A stretch of DNA of 42,759 bases from Nitrospirota bacterium (GCA_020027965.1 JAHRHE010000024.1:1-42759), one strand, 5' to 3'; counted from the stretch's first letter, positions 1 to 8,126 are shown. Translations and numbers: made by a program. The notes: generated by a model not told the origin, from the sequence alone.

Positions 1-63
1 GATCAGGGATAATGCGACTCCCTGCTGCTCTTCGAACCCAATCAGTCAAGCGTTCTTAGGGAC

Positions 64-99
64 GCTCAAAAAGGCTTGCCAACGAGGCCGCAGGGAGCG
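64..99. repeat. Partial copy of the palindromic element found at 242-357
   Basis: This 36-base stretch matches 244-278 almost base for base (shared core GAGGCCGCAG / TAGGCCGCAG after GCTCAAAA-GGCTT). It looks like one arm of the same intergenic element. A matching right arm is not obvious here, so this copy seems truncated or degraded. Confidence 0.6.
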
Positions 100-241
100 T
101 GGACCCCGGAGCGTACCGGGAACCCGTTGCTCGGTCAAATGCAACCGGTGCATCGTGCTTTGAGGCGTTGACGGGTACCCATTGCCGGGTTTCAGGCAAT
201 GGGTGGACGAAAACGAAGCTTCTGGATTGATAATCCTGAGG

Positions 242-357
242 CTGCTCAAAATGGCTTCCAACTAGGCCGCAGCGAGCGAGAATCCGAGGCGTACTCACTG
301 CCGGTACGTCGAGGATTCGAGCGATGCGAGAACGACGTTGGAAGGCATTTTCAGCAG
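242..357. repeat. Intergenic palindromic element (REP/MITE-like)
   Basis: The outer arms 242-262 and 337-357 are inverted copies matching at 19 of 21 positions. The inner part (about 277-325) also folds, around GTAC-containing arms flanking a short loop at about 297-305, so the whole 116 bases can form one long hairpin. It lies directly upstream of tRNA-Leu and a second partial copy sits at 64-99. I recall similar palindromes scattered between genes in Nitrospira genomes. No ORF is carried. Confidence 0.7.
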
Positions 358-365
358 ACTCCCGT

Positions 366-452
366 GCCGAAGTGGCGGAATTGGCAGACGCACCAGATTC
401 AGGGTCTGGCGCCCTCACGGGTGTCCGGGTTCAAATCCCGGCTTCGGCACCA
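366..452 (+). tRNA. tRNA-Leu (anticodon CAG), CCA encoded
   Basis: The acceptor stem GCCGAAG (366-372) pairs with CTTCGGC (442-448), followed by discriminator A and an encoded CCA (450-452). The anticodon stem CCAGA/TCTGG encloses loop TTCAGGG with anticodon CAG, which reads CUG leucine codons. The long variable arm (about GCGCCCTCACGGGTGTC) is typical of class II tRNA-Leu. The T arm contains GGGTTCAAATCCC. CUG is a heavily used codon in this GC-rich DNA. Confidence 0.97.
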
Positions 453-845
453 GCCTTCGCCAAAGGCTTCGGCTGGCGTGCCAGCCAGGAGTCGAGGCGA
501 AGGCTGCCCGCAATAGCTTTAGCGAAGGCGGGCAAGGCTATATTACCACTACGGCCTACGCCGACCATAGTCGGCTTCGTCCGACGAAGGTCGGCTGGCA
601 AGCCGTACCGAGCTTCGCTTGAACCGCCCGCTCAGCTGATCGGGGTAAAGGGATAAGGGGTTAGCGGGGTATGGTAAGATCCCAAACTCCTCACTTCTCG
701 CTTACCCCATCACCCCCACCCCTCCACCGCCCTACTCCCTTACGCCGTCTCCTTCTGGTTCTGTCTCGTTCAGGCTTACGTGTTTCTCACGGGCACCCTG
801 TCGACTCTGGGGAATCCCGCATGTCACTGTTGGAAAGGAGACGTC
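453..845. other. Gene-free spacer with several hairpins
   Basis: No convincing gene is present. Bases 460-635 are rich in CTTCG/CGAAG motifs and hold stacked small hairpins, for example GCCGAC/GTCGGC near 560-577 and CCGAC/GTCGG near 580-595. Bases 644-673 form a purine-rich array of GGGGTAAG-like units, and 700-745 is its loose pyrimidine-rich complement, so the two can fold on each other. The ribosome-binding site of the next gene (GGAAAGGAG, 832-840) ends the spacer. Confidence 0.5.
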
Positions 846-1223
846 ATGGCGGCGCGCAGGCCTGAAGACTGTCACCGTCTGTTTGCCGAGACCTTCTCGG
901 CCGGCCAACTCGATGCGCTCATGGCCCTCTATGAACCGCGTGCCCAACTTGTCCCGCAACCCGGACAGCCGCCTGTCAGCGGTGAAGCCGCCAGGGACGT
1001 GCTGCGTGGGTTTCTCACGCTGAAGCCATCCATTAGAATCGAAACGCTGAGCGTGGTGAAGACCGACGACCTCGCCCTACTGCGGTCGAAGTGGACCCTG
1101 ACCGGCACCGGACCCGACGGCAAGCCCATCACCATGGCGAATCGCGCCACCGAAGTCGTCCGCCGGCAGCCGGATGGAACGTGGCGCTTTGTCATCGATC
1201 ATCCATTCTGCGGGGATGAGTAA
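846..1223 (+). CDS. SnoaL-like / ketosteroid-isomerase-fold protein
   Basis: A 125-residue protein with the pattern of the NTF2/SnoaL fold as found in small DUF4440-type proteins: an N-terminal helical part (FAETFSAGQLDALMALYEP), then alternating beta strands ending in DGTWRFVIDHPF. Such proteins bind small molecules or act as isomerases or hydrolases, but family membership does not fix a substrate. The ATG at 846 is chosen because GGAAAGGAG lies 5 bases upstream; an in-frame start further upstream has no such signal. It is followed by two very small ORFs on the same strand, possibly one transcript. The specific role is unknown. Confidence 0.75.
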   Translation: MAARRPEDCHRLFAETFSAGQLDALMALYEPRAQLVPQPGQPPVSGEAARDVLRGFLTLKPSIRIETLSVVKTDDLALLRSKWTLTGTGPDGKPITMANRATEVVRRQPDGTWRFVIDHPFCGDE

Positions 1224-1273
1224 GCGGCCAGGCGAAGGATGCCTGGGTGTCGTGCTCAAAGCATGGAGGCAAC

Positions 1274-1366
1274 ATGATCGACACGGCAAGCTGCTGGCCG
1301 GTGTTCGTGGCCGGCATTGTGATCGGATTCGTCGCTGCCGTCATGCTGAAGGCTTTGATCGGATGA
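1274..1366 (+). CDS. Tiny single-span membrane protein (30 aa)
   Basis: A 30-residue ORF starts at ATG 1274, 4-5 bases after a good ribosome-binding site (GGAGG). After MIDTASCW the sequence is a single hydrophobic helix (PVFVAGIVIGFVAAVMLKAL) with small residues spaced as in helix-packing motifs. It resembles small bacterial membrane peptides that regulate larger membrane proteins, but no family was recognised. It sits between the SnoaL-like gene and a 70-aa two-span membrane protein, all on the plus strand. The clean RBS and sensible hydrophobic profile argue for a real gene; its length leaves doubt. Confidence 0.45.
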   Translation: MIDTASCWPVFVAGIVIGFVAAVMLKALIG

Positions 1367-1413
1367 CCGTCCAACAGGGAGTGCGCACTGCTCGACCCAA
1401 CCAGGGAGGTGTC

Positions 1414-1626
1414 ATGATGAGCGTGGGAGCGAAGAGGACTCTTGGTGCGCGCATCAGCGCGCTGCTCAGCTTTATCTGCGGGTTGTTCGGCCTCTATGTC
1501 GGGCTCACGGACCGTATCTGGAAACTGGGATCGATCGGCTGGTTTACCGGCGGGACCGTGCTGGCACTGATCGCGCTGTTCCTCCTCGTCGACGGCGCAC
1601 TGGCGTCCCAGAAGGCCAAAGGCTAG
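1414..1626 (+). CDS. Small two-span membrane protein, unknown function
   Basis: A 70-residue protein starting at ATG 1414 (a second ATG follows at 1417), preceded by GGGAGGT. A basic N-terminus is followed by two hydrophobic helices, roughly residues 12-31 (ISALLSFICGLFGLYVGL) and 40-62 (GSIGWFTGGTVLALIALFLLV), then a short charged tail (SQKAKG). I recognise no family. It lies downstream of the 30-aa membrane ORF and converges with the kinase gene. It is probably an inner-membrane protein. Confidence 0.6.
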   Translation: MMSVGAKRTLGARISALLSFICGLFGLYVGLTDRIWKLGSIGWFTGGTVLALIALFLLVDGALASQKAKG

Positions 1627-1650
1627 CCGTCACAAGGGACAGGGACGAGG

Positions 1651-1684
1651 GACGGGCGGCCGGGCCGGCGCGATGTCGCCCGTC
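1651..1684. terminator. Possible bidirectional terminator hairpin
   Basis: GACGGGCG (1651-1658) pairs perfectly with CGCCCGTC (1677-1684) around an 18-base GC-rich loop, in the 88-base gap between two convergent genes. There is no T-run on either side, so intrinsic termination is only suggested by position and stem. Confidence 0.35.
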
Positions 1685-1714
1685 GGGACGACCGCCGTAC
1701 CTCAGAAGAGCCTC

Positions 1715-4012
1715 TTACTTGTTTTCTCGCGCGGCGCGCTGGGCCAGCAACGTGTTCAGTTCCTGTTGCGCGTCGGAATAGGTGGGCTGGAGCTGAAGGG
1801 CTTCCTGCAAGTGGGCGATGGCGCTGTTCTGGTCTCCTTGCTTCAGCAGCGCGCGCGCCAGGTTCCGGTGGGCAGTGGCATCCTCCGGCTTGAGCTGGAT
1901 GATTTCGTGAAACTCGGCGGCGGCCCCCTCCCAGTCACCCTTTAGGTACAGGGCCACCGCGAGGTTGTTCCGAATCATGAGCAGGTTCTGCTTGACCGGT
2001 GGCTTGAGCCGGATGGCCTCCCGGTACTGGGCGATCGCGCCGTCCCGGTCGCCCTTCTTCTGCAGCGCGAGCCCGAGATTGCTGTGCGTCATCGCGTCGT
2101 AGGGGTAGAGCCGGATGGCTTCCTGAAACTCCGCAATCGCGCCCGCCCAGTCGCCCCGTTTGTACAGCGCCATGCCTTGGCTCGCATGCCGTTCCGCGAG
2201 TTCCGGACTGAGCTGCTTGAGCGGCTGCAGCGCAAACTTGATGTCCTTCTCGCCTAGCTTTGAGACCTGAATGATCTCCGCCCGGGGTTGATAGCCCTCC
2301 TTCCGGAACTGAAGCGCGTGCGGGCCGGGGTCGAGCGAGACACTGAAGGGCGTCCTGGCCACGTGCACCTTGTCCACCACGACTTCGGCGCCGGAGGGGC
2401 TGGACTTGATCGACACCATGATCGCGCCCGCCTCGTAGGGTCGCGCCGGTCCTGGCGCCTCGCCTGCACCGGGTCTCGACGCGCTCGACTGATTCGGATC
2501 CGGAGATCCGACGGGTTTGTTGTGCGCCACCTCGGGTGGCGTGGAGGCTGTCGGAGCGGCTGATTCCTCCCCGAAGTTGCTGGCCTCGGCCGCGGGTGAC
2601 TCCGATGGCTGGGCAACCGGACTCTGAGCCTCGATCGACGGTTCTGGGGCCAGCGGCGCGGGAGCCTGGGTTACGGCCGGAGTGGGTTCGGTTCCGACGT
2701 AGCGGCCGAGCATGCCAGTTCGCCACGCGTTGAACACGGCCCAGCCCAGCACGACCACGAGGACGACAAGGGCGACGTGGCGCGGCCGCCATGTCCACCG
2801 GCCGGGCAGACTCGGCTCGGGGGCCTCCAGGAGGGTCGGATCGGTTTCATCCCTCCGAGGCGATGCCACGCGCACCTGGGGTGCTTCTCGGGCAGGGGTC
2901 GCGGCTGGCTTCCCAGCCGGCGGGGTCGAGAACTTGAAGCTGGTACCCAGCTCCGCGTGGAGCTTCTCTTCCCTGATAATCTGACCGGCCAGGTCGTGGG
3001 GAATCCTGAGGCGACCGGCCTGCTCCAGCAATTCCCATTTTTTCCGGTCGGAGATGACCCCCGCAGCCAGCGCCGCGCGTACGGCACGGCGCAAGTCCTC
3101 TTGCGGAGACAGGCCGGAGGCCGGTGTGAGCGGATCCTCGACAGCAGGCTGTCCGCTCGAAGGGATGGGTTTGCCGACAGGCGGGCGAGATGCGTGCGCA
3201 GTGCCACCTAGTCGCTGCGCCAGCTCGGACGCGCTCCAGCGCCGGCGCGGGTCGCGATGCAGGCATTCCGTGATGATCCTCCGCCAGGCTCCCGGCACTT
3301 CGGTCGGGATGTGCGCGGGTTTGGTCAGGAGGTTGGCCATGAACTGCGCATCGGTGTCTCCCTCGTGGGCGAACCGACCGGTGAGACAGTGCAGCAGCGT
3401 GACGCCGAGCGCATACACGTCTGTCGCGGGACTGATCTCGTTCTCGAGCGCTTCGGGTGCCATGTACCGGAGCGTTCCCTTGCTCCCGGTCCCGGACATC
3501 TGGGTACCTTCCACCGCGCGGACTAACCCGAAGTCGCCAAGTTTCCAGCGCCCCTCCACCCGAAGGATGTTGCCCGGTTTGACGTCTCGGTGCACGGCCC
3601 CTCTGGAGTGAATGTGGAGCAACGCCAGGGCAATCCCCTGTCCCATCGTCCACAGCTCCTGGTCCGGGATCCGCTGGGGCGGCTGAATCGCCTTGCCGAG
3701 GGCTACCTCCCCCAGCTCCGTGACCAGAAAGATCGTGCCCCCCAGCGGCCCCTCCGCGATCTGACCGGAGGTGCGGTAGGCAATAATGTAGTCGTGCGTC
3801 AATCCGGCCAGTGCACGGATTTCACGCAGGACCACCTCGCGCTGGGCCTCGTCCTCCGGCGCGAGGAGCTTGACCGCGACGCGGGCGACGAAGCGCCCGC
3901 CCATCTCTTCGCTGGCCTCGAAGACCCACCCGTACGAGCCCTTCCCGATGGCTCGGGAGAGGCGGTACCGATTCTCGAGGACGGTCCCGATCAGATGCTC
4001 GGCGTTGATCAT
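1715..4012 (-). CDS. Membrane Ser/Thr protein kinase with PEGA domain and TPR repeats
   Basis: A 765-residue Hanks-type kinase. The kinase domain spans about residues 16-268: glycine loop GKGSYGWV (23-30), VAVK lysine 48, HRD-type catalytic loop HRDVKPGN (141-148), DFG (160-162) and APE (185-187), so all catalytic residues are present. A helical segment (about 300-355), a transmembrane helix (about 412-428) and a Pro/Ala-rich linker follow. The extracytoplasmic part has a PEGA domain (about 530-597) and TPR units (about 607-755). The kinase is therefore cytoplasmic and the TPRs lie outside the membrane, a layout suited to sensing. It lies 83 bases downstream of a PP2C phosphatase gene on the same strand, suggesting a kinase/phosphatase pair. 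Targets are unknown. Confidence 0.93.
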   Translation of the reverse strand: MINAEHLIGTVLENRYRLSRAIGKGSYGWVFEASEEMGGRFVARVAVKLLAPEDEAQREVVLREIRALAGLTHDYIIAYRTSGQIAEGPLGGTIFLVTELGEVALGKAIQPPQRIPDQELWTMGQGIALALLHIHSRGAVHRDVKPGNILRVEGRWKLGDFGLVRAVEGTQMSGTGSKGTLRYMAPEALENEISPATDVYALGVTLLHCLTGRFAHEGDTDAQFMANLLTKPAHIPTEVPGAWRRIITECLHRDPRRRWSASELAQRLGGTAHASRPPVGKPIPSSGQPAVEDPLTPASGLSPQEDLRRAVRAALAAGVISDRKKWELLEQAGRLRIPHDLAGQIIREEKLHAELGTSFKFSTPPAGKPAATPAREAPQVRVASPRRDETDPTLLEAPEPSLPGRWTWRPRHVALVVLVVVLGWAVFNAWRTGMLGRYVGTEPTPAVTQAPAPLAPEPSIEAQSPVAQPSESPAAEASNFGEESAAPTASTPPEVAHNKPVGSPDPNQSSASRPGAGEAPGPARPYEAGAIMVSIKSSPSGAEVVVDKVHVARTPFSVSLDPGPHALQFRKEGYQPRAEIIQVSKLGEKDIKFALQPLKQLSPELAERHASQGMALYKRGDWAGAIAEFQEAIRLYPYDAMTHSNLGLALQKKGDRDGAIAQYREAIRLKPPVKQNLLMIRNNLAVALYLKGDWEGAAAEFHEIIQLKPEDATAHRNLARALLKQGDQNSAIAHLQEALQLQPTYSDAQQELNTLLAQRAARENK

Positions 4013-4023
4013 CGGCGTTTATT

Positions 4024-4094
4024 CTTGAATTTTGAATTCAGAATTTTCGTTATCCGGACCAATTCGAAATTGAAAATTCGCAATTCAAAATTCC
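4024..4094. repeat. AT-rich hairpin built of AATTTTGAATT-like units
   Basis: Within GC-rich DNA, this kinase-phosphatase spacer has a left arm of TTGAATTTTGAATTC-type units (about 4024-4051) and a right arm of AATTGAAAATTCGC-type units (about 4067-4093). Read in reverse complement, the right arm matches the left at most positions. Transcribed with the downstream kinase, it would form a long AU-rich hairpin just before the kinase start codon. Confidence 0.6.
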
Positions 4095-4095
4095 G

Positions 4096-4902
4096 TTAGG
4101 TTACCCTGACCACCGCCACGGTCACATTGTCCGCCCCACCGGCACCCAAAGCCGCCCGGACCAGTTGGTCGGCGACGTCACGCGCTGAGCGGGCGCTGGG
4201 ACGTGACATCAGCCCGGCGAGCGTGTCCTCGCCGATGACGGCGTTCAGTCCATCGGTGCAAATCAGCAGCACGTCGCCCGTCGCCAGCGTCAATTCCGCT
4301 TCCTGGCCGCCCTGCCCCTCCCGCCACTTCGGGGCTGCCTCAACCGAGATGGCCGATTCGCCCCCGCCCAGAAACGCAAGCAGGCGATTACGGCTAGGAT
4401 GGCTCTGCATGTCCGCCTCGCCGATGTGCCCGACCTGCCTCAGCACCTCCACAACCGAGTGGTCCTGGGTGCGATAGAGCCGTTGCCCATCCCGGAAGTG
4501 ATAGAGCCGGCTGTCCCCGATGTGAAGATGCAGGGCAGTGCGCGGCGTCACCACCACCGCGAGCGCCGTGGCCCCCATGCCACTCAGATCAAGCTGCGCA
4601 TCGGCCTTGGCCCGAACCAGTCGGTTTGCCTCATCAAGCGCCTGACGCAAGGCCTCAAAACGGGCGAGGAGCGGGCGATCCGGGGACACATACGCGACGC
4701 TTTGCATGAGCCGGTCGCGCACGATCCGACTGGCCACCTCCCCGCCGGCCTGGCCGCCCATTCCGTCTGAGACAACCACCATGACCCCGGACTTTCCGGC
4801 AAGCGGCGCCACCCCGATGGCATCCTCATTCTTCGCACGAACCAGGCCTGTATGAGTGACCCAGGCCACCTCCAAGCCCGGCAGCGTCAAAGTGTCAATC
4901 AT
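4096..4902 (-). CDS. PP2C-family Ser/Thr protein phosphatase
   Basis: A 268-residue metal-dependent phosphatase of the bacterial Stp/PrpC type. The signature motifs are in order: the N-terminal TGLVRAKNEDA (18-28), the metal-binding SDGMGGQAGGE (45-55), GDSRLYHF mid-protein, CTDGLNAVI near residue 215 and the C-terminal GGADNVTVAVV. No membrane segment is seen, so it is cytoplasmic. It is transcribed ahead of the membrane kinase at 1715-4012 and very likely reverses its phosphorylations, as in known stp-stk gene pairs (established for the family; inferred here). The start at 4902 lacks a strong ribosome-binding site. Confidence 0.93.
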   Translation of the reverse strand: MIDTLTLPGLEVAWVTHTGLVRAKNEDAIGVAPLAGKSGVMVVVSDGMGGQAGGEVASRIVRDRLMQSVAYVSPDRPLLARFEALRQALDEANRLVRAKADAQLDLSGMGATALAVVVTPRTALHLHIGDSRLYHFRDGQRLYRTQDHSVVEVLRQVGHIGEADMQSHPSRNRLLAFLGGGESAISVEAAPKWREGQGGQEAELTLATGDVLLICTDGLNAVIGEDTLAGLMSRPSARSARDVADQLVRAALGAGGADNVTVAVVRVT

Positions 4903-5147
4903 CGGGAATTCCCCTGCAACCGAACCATGCCTGCACGGCGCCGGCTATCGACCGCACGCACGCCGCGTCTCCGAGCGCCTCGGGGTCATGCACGCAGTAG
5001 CAGAATCTCTTTCGCGGCACAGGAAGTGGGCGAAGCGCTCGCATTCCATGGGAGCTGGGAGTGGAGCGTGTACCTGTCGAAGATGGCGAGGGGCGACAGG
5101 TAGAAGCGAGAGGGTGCGCCCCTTCCCCGACACGTCAGCAACGGGCG

Positions 5148-5465
5148 CTAGCGTTTCTCGGCGTCGTGCTTCTCCTCGGCAATATTCTTGCTGCTTTCGT
5201 TGAGGTCCTGATGCAGATCCTTCCGTTCTTCTTTCGTGAGGACTCCGTCTGACTTCATGGCTCTCTCTTTGGCCCGAATCTCTTTCTGCTCCGCCCGGAG
5301 CTTCCTGGCCTCAGCTTTGGTGAGCTCGCCGCTCCGAACCCCTTCCTTGATCCGCTGCTTCTGCCGGTGCTCCCGGCGATCGACCTTCGGGGACTGTGGG
5401 TCCGCCAACACTGGCGCCACCAGCGCCAGCGCGAGCATCGCTGCTACCACTGCACGTCCAAGCAT
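5148..5465 (-). CDS. Secreted, highly charged helical protein, unknown function
   Basis: A 105-residue protein starting at the ATG whose complement is 5463-5465, with AAAGGAG 7 bases upstream. An in-frame upstream start has no such signal and would spoil the signal peptide. Residues 1-21 (MLGRAVVAAMLALALVAPVLA) form a signal peptide. The mature part is almost entirely charged helix with two related segments, RIKEGVRSGELTKAEARKL and AMKSDGVLTKEERKDL, each an acidic GELT/GVLT turn between helices. It is probably a periplasmic helical protein. No enzyme motif is visible. It diverges from pyrE. Confidence 0.65.
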   Translation of the reverse strand: MLGRAVVAAMLALALVAPVLADPQSPKVDRREHRQKQRIKEGVRSGELTKAEARKLRAEQKEIRAKERAMKSDGVLTKEERKDLHQDLNESSKNIAEEKHDAEKR

Positions 5466-5752
5466 GGGGGGCTCCTTTCTGTGAGGTGCGGGCGCCGGCC
5501 CAGGTGAAGGAAAGCTCATCCGGTCACGAGTTGCGTCCGATTACCCTAGCGCGAGACTGGAAAAACGTCAAGAAAAAGGACCCGCCAGGAAGGATAAGAA
5601 TGATAAGAATTAAGGATATGCAGCGAGGGCGCGTGACTCTCGGTTCTGGTCCGGGTATACTGCGTGCACAATCGGTCACAGTCCGGGAACCTACATCCCG
5701 GCGCATGACCGGAGCGGTTTCACGGCCACACCTAAGGAGCGATGAGCGGCCG

Positions 5753-6328
5753 ATGTTGAAGGATGACCTGGTGAACGCCTTTGTGACCACGCGCTCATTC
5801 AAGTGGGATCCGGCCTCCGGCTTCAAGCTGGCGTCCGGGATCACGAGCCCGTACTACGTCGATTGCCGAGCCCTCATGGCCCATCCTGGCCCACGCCATC
5901 TGGTCGCTCGCCTCGCCTGTGAGACACTCCGGGGGCTGGAGTTCGACGCGATCGGTGGGTTGGAGATCGGCGCCATCGCGATCGCCACGGCGATCTCGGA
6001 CTACGGGTACCGGGCGCAGTCTCAACGCGAGTGGCGCACGTTCTTAGTCCGGAAAGAGCCCAAGGATCACGGGCTAGGGAAGCTCATTGACGGGGCGATC
6101 GTACCGGGCGACCGCGCGTTGATCGTGGACGATGTGCTGACCAGCGGAGGATCGGTCATCACAGCAGTGAGAAGCGCCAGGGAGGCCGGCCTCAAGGTGT
6201 CCCACGCGCTCGTCATCGTCGATCGCAATGAGCAGGACGGGCGCGCGCGGGTCGAGGAACAGGATGTCACGCTGCTTAGCTTGCTGACCATCGCGGATCT
6301 GCAAGCGGCGATGCCACGCGCAGGCTAA
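5753..6328 (+). CDS. pyrE: Orotate phosphoribosyltransferase
   Basis: This 191-residue enzyme joins orotate to PRPP to give OMP in pyrimidine synthesis. The PRPP-binding signature ALIVDDVLTSGGS is at residues 122-134, the catalytic loop RKEPKDHG at 100-107 and a GLEIGAIAIA phosphate-binding segment at 69-78. Length and order fit bacterial PyrE. The ATG at 5753 starts MLKDDLVNAF, normal for the family. A Shine-Dalgarno AAGGAG (5734-5739) lies rather far upstream (13 bases). An in-frame ATG at 5705 would add 16 unmatched residues. It stands alone among non-pyrimidine genes. Confidence 0.93.
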   Translation: MLKDDLVNAFVTTRSFKWDPASGFKLASGITSPYYVDCRALMAHPGPRHLVARLACETLRGLEFDAIGGLEIGAIAIATAISDYGYRAQSQREWRTFLVRKEPKDHGLGKLIDGAIVPGDRALIVDDVLTSGGSVITAVRSAREAGLKVSHALVIVDRNEQDGRARVEEQDVTLLSLLTIADLQAAMPRAG

Positions 6329-6335
6329 GGGCACC

Positions 6336-6358
6336 TGGTGGGGGGTTCACTTCCCACC
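6336..6358. terminator. Possible terminator between convergent genes
   Basis: GGTGGG (6337-6342) pairs with TCCCACC (6352-6358) in the 30-base gap between the stop codons of pyrE (+) and the lipoprotein (-). There is no T-tract, so this is positional evidence mainly. Confidence 0.35.
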
Positions 6359-6718
6359 TTACCCCTGACGCCTCACGGACGAATTGCATTGGAACTCCAC
6401 GCCCCACCGCCGCTCCGTGTGGACCTCCGGCCCTGCCACGCTGTCCGTGACGCGGTTCCTCGCCTTGACTTCTCCCTCGCGAACAATGCGATAGGCCCCC
6501 CCGCAGCGCTTCTGGATGAGCTGCAGCGCTTCCGCCCGGAACGATGACAGCAGGGGTCCGCGCCCGGCCTGGAACGGGTAGACGACCACACCGCCGGTGT
6601 CTGTCTCCTGGACCAGCTGGGCGCCGTCGGCACAACCGCCGCACACCAACACCAGCGCCAGGAATGAGGCTCTTGACCAGCGTCTCAGAGCGGCCCTATG
6701 ATAAGTACACATTGTCAT
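6359..6718 (-). CDS. Small putative lipoprotein
   Basis: About 119 residues from the ATG at 6718 (start MTMCTYHRAALRRW), 6-7 bases after GGGAGGG. GTG at 6721 is an equally placed alternative. The basic N-terminus, hydrophobic stretch ASFLALVLVCGGC and a cysteine at its end make a convincing lipobox (VCGGC), so the mature protein is probably anchored to a membrane and faces the periplasm. The mature domain (VVYPFQAGRGPLLSSFRAEA to the end) has a pattern of alternating strands and helices ending with a basic tail. I know no function. It diverges from the rhodanese gene across about 60 bases that must hold both promoters. Confidence 0.6.
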   Translation of the reverse strand: MTMCTYHRAALRRWSRASFLALVLVCGGCADGAQLVQETDTGGVVVYPFQAGRGPLLSSFRAEALQLIQKRCGGAYRIVREGEVKARNRVTDSVAGPEVHTERRWGVEFQCNSSVRRQG

Positions 6719-6777
6719 CACGCTCGATCCCTCCCCTGCGAACCACATCGATCGCGCGTCCAGAAGGAGGTTGGCCC

Positions 6778-7206
6778 ATGACACCCCGAACATATACCGC
6801 TTGTTTCGGGCTCGCCCTGGCCTTGCTGCTCTCGGGTAGTACCAGCGCCTCGGCCTATCATTCCTATTTGCTCACGGTTCAGCAGCTCAATGCCGGATTG
6901 GCCAAATCCAGCGGCCCTGCCGCCAAGGGCTTTTTCCTGGTTGATGTCCGATCCCCTGAGGAACATGCCAGCGGCGTCATCCCCGGTACGGACCTCAATA
7001 TCGAGTACCGCGACATGAAGGTCCGCCATCGCGAAATCGGCGCGAGACCCAACGACCATATTGTGGTCTATTGCCAGTCCGGGACACGCAGCAACATCGC
7101 GGCGGAGACGTTGGCCGACCTGGGCTACGCGCACGTCTACAACGTGCAAGGCAGTATGGACGCCTGGATTGCAGCCGGGTACCCAGTCCAACCGGTCCGG
7201 CGTTGA
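6778..7206 (+). CDS. Periplasmic rhodanese-domain protein
   Basis: A 142-residue protein with a signal peptide (residues 1-26, ending ASA) and one rhodanese domain. The active-site loop CQSGTRS begins with Cys99, the expected sulfur-carrying residue. Upstream are FFLVDVRSPEEHASG (52-66) and IPG, and downstream YNVQGSMDAWIAAGYPV, all standard for single-domain rhodaneses. An intact cysteine suggests sulfur transfer or a redox role outside the cytoplasm. AAGGAGG lies 8 bases before the ATG. The adjacent lipoprotein is divergent and gives no pathway clue. Confidence 0.88.
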   Translation: MTPRTYTACFGLALALLLSGSTSASAYHSYLLTVQQLNAGLAKSSGPAAKGFFLVDVRSPEEHASGVIPGTDLNIEYRDMKVRHREIGARPNDHIVVYCQSGTRSNIAAETLADLGYAHVYNVQGSMDAWIAAGYPVQPVRR

Positions 7207-7234
7207 ACAGGAGGGGTCTCCTCCGTCCTCAACC

Positions 7235-8122
7235 TTAGCCTTGCCCTCCCCGACGCGGCAGAACCCCGATCACGGACGGGAGGGGGATGTGCCGTGTCGC
7301 ACTCCCCTCCACCAAAGGCCGCCACGCAGGTTGCTCGCTGAGGTCACGCCGGTTCGCCAGGACCTCGGCCCCGATGAAGAGATCTGAGGAGGTCCCGCCG
7401 TCCATCGCCATCGCTCGTGTGAGACCCGGCAGACCGTCCCGGAGGCATTCGGCTAACTCAAACAGGGCCACGACGTCGGCCGTTTTGATGACCATGATCT
7501 GCCCGTCCAGATTCTCTCCGACCACCGTCTGATGCGCTTGCTTCCCGGTCTGGCGGACTCTTAATTTTCTCTGCTGATCCAGCAACATCAGTGATTGCGC
7601 CGCTTCGCGGTACGCCGGGCGGTCCTCGGCAAACGTCTCGACAGACAGATCCAGCACGCGGGCTTTGCGGAGCCCCTGTTCAACGGGTTCGGCCACAAAC
7701 AACCCTTGCCAACGCGGATGCCGCTTGCCCAGCGAGCGCCCGTCCTTCAAGAGCAGGCCCAAGTAGCTATAGTCCTCCCGAAACAGCCCGGCGTTAAACA
7801 CCACGTCGGCCCGGGTCCGCCGTTGCCATTCCTGGATGGTCAACGGAGCGGCAAGCCCTTCGTCCCGGAAATGGTACGTCGAGAACCGCAACCGCTCCGG
7901 ATCTACCTTCACGATCAGCAACGGAGGCACCTTCTCATGACAACGGGCGCCGGGGCTCCACAGCGTCACGTCCAGGCCCTCCGCCAGCCGGTCCCATTGA
8001 AGCTCTTGCCCAATCCCCGAGCCAGGAAGGCTGCAGAGCGCTCCGAGGGCCAGGCCCGCCAGCACAACTCCGAGGCGCCGTCCTCTTCGTCCATCACGCT
8101 TTCGCTGGACTCTCGGACGCAT
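7235..8122 (-). CDS. Exported phosphodiester glycosidase-like protein (NAGPA/DUF2233 family)
   Basis: A 295-residue protein. Starting at 8122 it has a very basic N-terminus (RPRVQRKRDGRRGRR), then a hydrophobic export helix (LGVVLAGLALGALCSL). The mature part shows the features of the NAGPA/DUF2233 fold: DVVFNAGLFRED, a central region of short strands, DGQIMVIKT and the signature AMAMDGGTSSDLFI. Relatives remove N-acetylglucosamine from phosphodiesters or act on cell-wall sugars, but the bacterial substrate is generally unknown. Only 4 bases separate the stop codon of the upstream epimerase from this start, so the two are probably co-translated. Confidence 0.75.
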   Translation of the reverse strand: MRPRVQRKRDGRRGRRLGVVLAGLALGALCSLPGSGIGQELQWDRLAEGLDVTLWSPGARCHEKVPPLLIVKVDPERLRFSTYHFRDEGLAAPLTIQEWQRRTRADVVFNAGLFREDYSYLGLLLKDGRSLGKRHPRWQGLFVAEPVEQGLRKARVLDLSVETFAEDRPAYREAAQSLMLLDQQRKLRVRQTGKQAHQTVVGENLDGQIMVIKTADVVALFELAECLRDGLPGLTRAMAMDGGTSSDLFIGAEVLANRRDLSEQPAWRPLVEGSATRHIPLPSVIGVLPRRGGQG

Positions 8123-8126
8123 AGAT

